A stretch of 18,121 nt of DNA from Candidatus Woesearchaeota archaeon (GTDB taxonomy: Archaea > Nanobdellota > Nanobdellia > Woesearchaeales > UBA10200): contig JAGVZX010000058.1 in assembly GCA_018302185.1 (NCBI GenBank), positions 1 through 18,121 of the forward strand, given 5' to 3'. The notes below the pieces were generated by a model. The model was not told the DNA's origin, did no database searches, and saw only the letters and a list, made by a program, of their open reading frames with translations. Positions 13,189 to 18,121 of the stretch are shown here, piece after piece (positions within the stretch are counted from its first letter, which is position 1; each line of letters begins with the position of its first letter). Made by a program: the position numbers and the translations under genes.

Positions 13189-16100
13189 TTGCAAAAAAAA
13201 TCAGGTGATTTTAGTAATAATTGTAGCTATTTAAGATTAGTTATGTTACTAGTTCTTTCTGCTGTTATCGTTTTATCATTTGCTTCGTTTGCTTCTGCAT
13301 TGTCTGATGCTATCCTATCTGGCAGTAATGTTGCATTGCAAACAAATTACGGGTTTAATTTTTCAACCGGATTGGCTACTGCTTCTTTAACTGGTACAGA
13401 TATCACTTTTAATGGGAGTGCGACTCCTACTGGTCCGCCAGACAGTCCTGGCACAGATGCTTTCAGGGTTTGGCTTGTTTCTAAAGTTAGCGCAAAGATA
13501 GATGGTATGGGTCCAAACATAAATCTGGATTTTACTCCTTATGCAAGAGATCAAAGCACTATGCAATCTGGTACAAACAGGCCTTCTTTTCCTGTTTACG
13601 CAGCAGATGATGGTATAATCGTGTATACTGAAAAATCATCTTATGCAATCATCAAAGTCAGCCTAAGGAACAGCACTCATATGGTGTTCTCATATAAATT
13701 CAACAATGGCACTAATAATATCACTCTAGGCAGTATCCCTACCTATGGGTGCGCTATGAACACTAATAAAAATGCATGTTTTGGTGCAGGCTCATGTTTT
13801 TGGGATGATTTTGGTGGATTTTGCAAAGATAATACTGCAACAGGCGGCGGCGGAAGTTCAGGCGGCGGCGGTTCTTTTGCAATAGTTATGTGTTCAGCAT
13901 TCAATGTTAAAATAGATGAATGTTCAAAATTGAACAAATCTATCTGTTATAATGAATCAACTACTTGTTATCAGAATATAAGTTTTGATCCTAATAGGGG
14001 TGTGAGATGTGAAGATATAAATCCGAGTGCACCTTTTGCTAGTGGTATGTGTGACAATGTTCCTCTTATGGCGACGTGCTGCAGTTGGACTGGTTCTGCT
14101 TGTGTGTCTAATGCGACTAAGACTACTTGCAAAGATGCGTTCAATAACAAAACTGCAGGCGCATTTAAGTTCTGTGAAGATGCAGGCAATAGCTCTACTG
14201 AATGTATTAATCTAAAAAATAATCAATATATGCCGTGCAGATTTGATAATACCAGCACTCCTGAAAGAATTGCTAATCCTAGGTGTGTGTTTGATTCAAG
14301 TTCTGTGTTTGGCACTAATGGTCCTGCTCCTTCCGGCGGCGGATTTGGTGGCGGCGGGTTCTTTGATATCTCTACTCAAGCAGCATGTCAAGCAGCAAGC
14401 GGTAATTGGAAGACATTTACTTTTGAAAAAATAGATCCTCTCTATGGTACAAAATCAACTGTTACTGAAAGTAAATGTGAACCAAGTTTTGGTTCAGCAG
14501 GCGGCGGCGGCGCAATGTCATGTGATCAGATGTGTCCTGCATGCGAAAATAATATCAATGCACCAGGTAAGGGGTCTTTTAGCAATACTACTACTCAAGC
14601 AAAAAACCAATGTGAAAATTCTACTTTAGGTATATGTAAATTCCAGAATATCAGTAAGGCGCCAAATGGGTTAGGCTTCTGTAGTTTTGATAAGGCATAT
14701 ACTGATTTTGGCAGTTCTGGTAATTGTCAGAATGATTGCTTTGCATGCAATAAACAGGCTGTATGTGATGCCAGTAAAGCAAACTGCACTTGGACAAATG
14801 ATCAGTTCAACAATGATTTTAATGGTGATGGTTCAATAGATGGCTGGTGTGATCCTAAGGCATATCAGGGCTTTAACAGTTGTGCCACTAATTGTGCTGC
14901 TTGTTATACTGAAGCAACGTGCAATACCAGTGCATTGAATACTAATAATGTAAATTGCACTTGGATAGATAGTTATTCTCCTCAATCTAGTTATCCTCTT
15001 TATAATGTAAGCAATGCGGGCATTAATCCTGAGTTTGGTTTTGTCGGGTGCATTAAAGTTGTTAAATTTGGTCCAGGTGCTAATAGGTCTGGTGAATTGT
15101 GTATGTATCCAGGTGATGAAGATGGGGATGGTCTAGAAAATTGTAAAGATACTGACTGTTCGATGGATCCAGCATGCGGATTTGGTATGGGTGGGGGGTT
15201 TGTCCCTACTATCGGTGAAGGGGGGCAACAGGGCGGACCTAGTGGCGGTCCGATGGGTGCATCTCAATTAGGGTTTGGTTCAGATTGTTTTGCAAGAGAT
15301 AATACTAATATTTCTTATTGCACTAATTTAACTGGGTGTACTTGGAAACAGATAGGCTCGGTGGGCTTATGCGATCCTTTATTTGATCAGCAGATGGGCG
15401 GTGGTATGCAGATGGATGCTCCTCCTACTATCCTTGGCACTGATGCAACAGATGATGCGGGCGGTCAAGATTGGTTAGATATTGCTGGCATAGGTTATCA
15501 TGATAGTCCTCAGAATATGGATTTAGGTATAGGCTTGAAAAATATAACTAATTTTGCAGGCTGCAGGCAATTTCATCTTGATAAGCAATTAGGCGCTAAG
15601 TTTAACAGCACTGGCAAATATTATAGGTTTATAGATGTTGATGCTAATGCTTCAACAGGCTGCAATGTTACTACTGCTGCAACAGGCACTCCTAATAACA
15701 ATACGATTGCTTCTGGCTATGAGTATAAAGTGGTTTATGAAAATAATGGTACTACTGAAGTAAAATTATTATATAAATGCGGGCTTAATGCAAACCAATT
15801 CTTAAACAATGCAACAAAATGGGTGTTGGTCAGTAAAGCACAGGTTGCATCTATGGACTTTGGGTGTTATATAGATGATTTTATGGTTTCACAAGGTTTT
15901 GCAGGCGCGCATATCCAAATTCTCAATAAAGTTGATATATCTAATCCTAAGCAGAATATAAAAATATTTGTTTCGACAGCAAATACTACTACAAATGATA
16001 CCTGGCCTGTTGATACTGCAGGGCCTTTCTTCTATACTCCTGGTTCAATAGACTTTAAGATGGAAGCATGTAATGTTCCTGGCGCAGATATAGATGGTGA

Positions 16101-18121
16101 TGGATATACATCAGACCAAGATCCTGACTGCGCTAAATTTAAGCAATATGGGTTTGTGCCTATAGAATCTGGGCCCCAATGCAAAGATCAGGTGGATAAT
16201 GATGGCAATGAATTGACGGATTGCAATGATCCTGGGTGTAAATATGACTCATTCCAGTGCGGAAGCGGTACAGGATTTGGCTATAAGAAAGATACTAATG
16301 ATAAAACTGCGCCTAAGACAAGCTTGCAGCAATTTGATGCATTCCCTGATGGGGGTATTATTAAAGTAGTTACAAATGAGCCAACAAATGCAACAGTTGA
16401 ATTTTATGGCACTAGTTCATCGTGTACTACTCTAAATGAAACTGTTTTAGATGTATCTCTTACTAATGCTAATACGTTCGATAATTACAAATCTTTCCAT
16501 GATTTGCATCTAGATAATACAGGCGGCAATTCTGACTCTAAATTAGACTGGACATTGGTTGCTAATACTACTTATTTCTTCAAGACAAAAACATGCGATT
16601 TAAGCGATAATTGTGCAAAGAGCTCATGTCAGAACTTTACTACAAAAGCAAGTGCAAGTTCAACTGATTGCACTACTTGCAGTTATGTTGTTTCATTTGA
16701 TGAATATATACGTCCTCCAAGTATCGGTCCTTCGCATCCATTAAGTAATCTTTCCTTTACGATAGACTTTGGTGGAGATGGTGTTTTGGATTTTAACAGC
16801 ACAGGCGGCGGAACAGGCACTAAATCTAATTATAGTGTAACTCAGAATACGACTATCACTTTTAGCAATCCTCAGTCTTCTGAACCTTGGCAAATAACTT
16901 TAAAAGGATTAGATATTACAGGCTCAATAAGCAGTGTTGTTTCTAACTTATCCTCGACATTCTTGTACAATACCTCAGGCGGTGATACTTTTATGGGTAT
17001 GGATGGGGATAAATTTGACTCATTCAATCAAAATTATGGCGTAGATGTTGTAGAGATCAAATTACCTGTTACTGGAGATAAATTAAAGCACTGCGATCAA
17101 ACTAATCTCTCTAATTGTGTAGATGTGACTGGCAATGCAACAAAGATAGCACAAACAGGCGATTCAAGTACCTGGCAGTTCCCTGTCACAATCAGCACTG
17201 AGTTCTCATTGTATCAGGTTGAAGGTGATATATCATTTAAGTCTGATAAGAGCTCATATGGCTGTAATACTGGCGAAGATTGCGTTGCAATAATAAATGT
17301 AACAAATGATAATACTACCTTGAAGAATTTAATCTTTAACATTAGTATAGCAGTACAGACATTGGGCGGCACTAATGTAACTAGTTATGGTATTTCCACA
17401 TGGAACGGAACTAAGTTTAATTATAATGGCAGTTCAAACTTAACCGCTACTCCTAATATTGTTACTACTGTAAATCTAACAGGTGTTAACTTCTCAGATT
17501 CAGCAATTATGTTTAGGATAAATTTTACAATCCCTACAACATTTACTAAGGGCGGGCAATTTATATTTTCATTTAATGCTACGCAATATTATCTGCTAAA
17601 TGATACTTATAAAAACTTTACTACTAGTGTTTCAAGGCCATTTGTCGATATAATCAATGTTACTAGTCCGGCTAACTCTGCAACAATAACTACTGAGACA
17701 ACAACATTTACTTATACTCTATTTAGTGAATTTAACACTGTAGCTACTTACAATCAAACATGTTATTTGAGATTAAATGGCACAATTGTCAACAGCTCAG
17801 TGACTGTTAACGGCACAGCTAAAACATTAAGCAATAATGTAACTATCAAAGATGGCGCTCAGACATGGAACGTAAGCTGCCAGAATAATGAAACTTCAAC
17901 TGATGCTCCTGGATTCTCTGTTACCAGGACATTGACTGGGACATCACCTCCTGAAATTTCAATAACATATCCAACTTCCGCAGTTAATGTAACAAATGAT
18001 AATACAACAACAATAACGTTTACCTTAAATGATACAGGTGGAATTAATAACTTGACCACTATCTTCCGAATAAATTCTACTGACACAGGTATAAATGCGA
18101 CTTATAATATAACACAGGGTA
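13189..18121 (+). CDS. Giant secreted Cys-rich, Ig-like surface protein (partial, 3' end off the window)
   Basis: Reading from TTG 13189, the frame stays open for 1,644 codons to the window edge. Seen: a signal peptide (KK near the N-terminus, hydrophobic core about 15-35, likely cleavage after ASA at 37); a beta-rich N-terminal part to about 187; a cysteine-rich region (188-728, about 46 Cys) with Gly-rich linkers at 219-229, 383-391, 438-441 and 664-690; three tandem Cys modules from 445; Asp-rich calcium-type motifs at 543-551, 642-663, 967-981 and 998-1024; then Thr/Asn-rich beta domains, the last two Ig-like (about 1486-1583 and from 1585). More than 30 NxS/T sequons suggest N-glycosylation. 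Inference: an extracellular, disulfide- and calcium-stabilised surface or adhesion protein. The anchor, if any, lies beyond the window. It is the only gene on its transcript as far as can be seen. Confidence 0.9.
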   Translation, partial: MQKKSGDFSNNCSYLRLVMLLVLSAVIVLSFASFASALSDAILSGSNVALQTNYGFNFSTGLATASLTGTDITFNGSATPTGPPDSPGTDAFRVWLVSKVSAKIDGMGPNINLDFTPYARDQSTMQSGTNRPSFPVYAADDGIIVYTEKSSYAIIKVSLRNSTHMVFSYKFNNGTNNITLGSIPTYGCAMNTNKNACFGAGSCFWDDFGGFCKDNTATGGGGSSGGGGSFAIVMCSAFNVKIDECSKLNKSICYNESTTCYQNISFDPNRGVRCEDINPSAPFASGMCDNVPLMATCCSWTGSACVSNATKTTCKDAFNNKTAGAFKFCEDAGNSSTECINLKNNQYMPCRFDNTSTPERIANPRCVFDSSSVFGTNGPAPSGGGFGGGGFFDISTQAACQAASGNWKTFTFEKIDPLYGTKSTVTESKCEPSFGSAGGGGAMSCDQMCPACENNINAPGKGSFSNTTTQAKNQCENSTLGICKFQNISKAPNGLGFCSFDKAYTDFGSSGNCQNDCFACNKQAVCDASKANCTWTNDQFNNDFNGDGSIDGWCDPKAYQGFNSCATNCAACYTEATCNTSALNTNNVNCTWIDSYSPQSSYPLYNVSNAGINPEFGFVGCIKVVKFGPGANRSGELCMYPGDEDGDGLENCKDTDCSMDPACGFGMGGGFVPTIGEGGQQGGPSGGPMGASQLGFGSDCFARDNTNISYCTNLTGCTWKQIGSVGLCDPLFDQQMGGGMQMDAPPTILGTDATDDAGGQDWLDIAGIGYHDSPQNMDLGIGLKNITNFAGCRQFHLDKQLGAKFNSTGKYYRFIDVDANASTGCNVTTAATGTPNNNTIASGYEYKVVYENNGTTEVKLLYKCGLNANQFLNNATKWVLVSKAQVASMDFGCYIDDFMVSQGFAGAHIQILNKVDISNPKQNIKIFVSTANTTTNDTWPVDTAGPFFYTPGSIDFKMEACNVPGADIDGDGYTSDQDPDCAKFKQYGFVPIESGPQCKDQVDNDGNELTDCNDPGCKYDSFQCGSGTGFGYKKDTNDKTAPKTSLQQFDAFPDGGIIKVVTNEPTNATVEFYGTSSSCTTLNETVLDVSLTNANTFDNYKSFHDLHLDNTGGNSDSKLDWTLVANTTYFFKTKTCDLSDNCAKSSCQNFTTKASASSTDCTTCSYVVSFDEYIRPPSIGPSHPLSNLSFTIDFGGDGVLDFNSTGGGTGTKSNYSVTQNTTITFSNPQSSEPWQITLKGLDITGSISSVVSNLSSTFLYNTSGGDTFMGMDGDKFDSFNQNYGVDVVEIKLPVTGDKLKHCDQTNLSNCVDVTGNATKIAQTGDSSTWQFPVTISTEFSLYQVEGDISFKSDKSSYGCNTGEDCVAIINVTNDNTTLKNLIFNISIAVQTLGGTNVTSYGISTWNGTKFNYNGSSNLTATPNIVTTVNLTGVNFSDSAIMFRINFTIPTTFTKGGQFIFSFNATQYYLLNDTYKNFTTSVSRPFVDIINVTSPANSATITTETTTFTYTLFSEFNTVATYNQTCYLRLNGTIVNSSVTVNGTAKTLSNNVTIKDGAQTWNVSCQNNETSTDAPGFSVTRTLTGTSPPEISITYPTSAVNVTNDNTTTITFTLNDTGGINNLTTIFRINSTDTGINATYNITQG
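14521..14964 (+). repeat. Three tandem cysteine modules in the giant protein
   Basis: Residues 445-592 contain three copies starting with C-x3-C-x2-C, at C445/449/452, C513/517/520 and C565/569/572, with the last two spaced residues before the third Cys ending in Ala. Copies two and three continue identically: x5-C-x(6 or 11)-C-T-W (C526, C533, W535 and C578, C590, W592). Repeat lengths are 68 and 52 residues. A shortened relative at 700-719 keeps C-x10-C-x5-C-T-W. I cannot assign a named domain; the C, C-x-W and CDP pattern is loosely PSI-like. Confidence 0.75.
14815..14841 (+). other. EF-hand/dockerin-type calcium loop in the giant protein
   Basis: Residues 543-551 read D-F-N-G-D-G-S-I-D, placing D543, N545, D547, S549 and D551 at the positions that ligate calcium in EF-hand and dockerin loops. 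The loop lies inside the second cysteine module, just before its GWCDP end. Confidence 0.65.
15112..15177 (+). other. Asp-rich, Cys-bracketed calcium-type motif 1 in the giant protein
   Basis: Residues 642-663 begin with the Asp-rich run GDEDGDGLENC and continue with DTDC and PAC. Alternating Asp residues followed by paired Cys resemble the DNDGDG-x-DC-x-D-x-x-C motifs (MopE/thrombospondin-type-3-like) of many prokaryotic surface proteins, which bind calcium. Confidence 0.6.
16087..16260 (+). other. Asp-rich, Cys-bracketed calcium-type motifs 2 and 3 in the giant protein
   Basis: Two further motifs lie close together: residues 967-981 (DIDGDGYTSDQDPDC) and 998-1024, which has C998 followed by DQVDNDGNELTDC (C1012), DPGC (C1017) and FQC (C1024). 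The spacing matches motif 1, and the family pattern is a C-terminal cysteine pair closing an Asp-rich calcium loop. Confidence 0.65.

Noticed and set aside
13243..13245. ATG at 13243 as the start of the giant protein
   Set aside because: It lacks a ribosome-binding site and would give a signal peptide without basic residues; TTG 13189 has GGTGAG at the proper distance. It remains a possible alternative.
13843..14514. CRISPR-like or DNA-level repeats in the GGC-rich blocks
   Set aside because: The GGC runs encode in-frame Gly linkers of differing length and spacing inside one reading frame; there is no repeat-spacer periodicity.
13743..14629. Short open frames on either strand within the Cys-rich region
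   Set aside because: They overlap the long secreted-protein frame, have Leu/Ala-rich shadow compositions caused by its GGC and GCA codons, and lack start signals.

Overview
The window looks archaeal. Genes start a fixed distance (about 27 nt) downstream of TATA boxes, the ribosome-binding sites are of the GGTGA type, and there is a textbook archaeal C/D box guide RNA with boxes C, D', C' and D plus a terminal stem. Base composition is AT-rich, and Asn/Lys-rich low-complexity stretches are inserted into otherwise ordinary enzymes. A huge Cys-, Gly- and Asn-rich secreted protein fits the surface proteins of DPANN-type or other uncultivated archaea. That placement is inference; no phylogenetic marker gene is present.

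Left part (1-2193): two minus-strand genes, an endonuclease IV-like TIM-barrel protein followed by a membrane-anchored thioredoxin-fold protein cut by the window edge. They diverge from a stand-alone class I glutamine amidotransferase on the plus strand; a short intergenic region with tandem TATA boxes lies between.

Central metabolic block (2288-8675): a three-gene set encodes a non-classical (SdhABE / thiol:fumarate-reductase-like) succinate dehydrogenase or fumarate reductase. It comprises a flavoprotein, an iron-sulfur subunit whose third cluster site carries an extra cysteine, and an HdrB-like protein with two CCG domains in place of hydrophobic anchors. Next come a COG0523 (CobW/P47K) GTPase, a small Gly/Ser-rich protein with a CPCC motif, and an RBBP9/YdeN-type serine hydrolase. 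Further on is a malic enzyme (8965-10338), so fumarate/succinate interconversion and malate-to-pyruvate decarboxylation lie close together.

RNA features: the gap 8676-8964 holds a roughly 200-nt element closed by a perfect 19-bp stem, extended by 9 bp beyond a 6-nt bulge, ending in a T8 run. I do not recognise the family, and it is the best candidate here for an undescribed structured RNA. The gap 10339-10520 holds the C/D box sRNA with its own TATA box.

Right part (10521-18121): a five-helix membrane protein, a convergent double-length Lrp/AsnC regulator, an orphan 166-residue protein, and a giant reading frame from 13189 that stays open to the window end (over 1,640 codons). It has a signal peptide, about 68 cysteines, three tandem cysteine modules, calcium-binding-type Asp motifs, Gly-rich linkers, Ig-like repeats and more than 30 N-glycosylation sequons. 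It is probably a cell-surface or adhesion glycoprotein.
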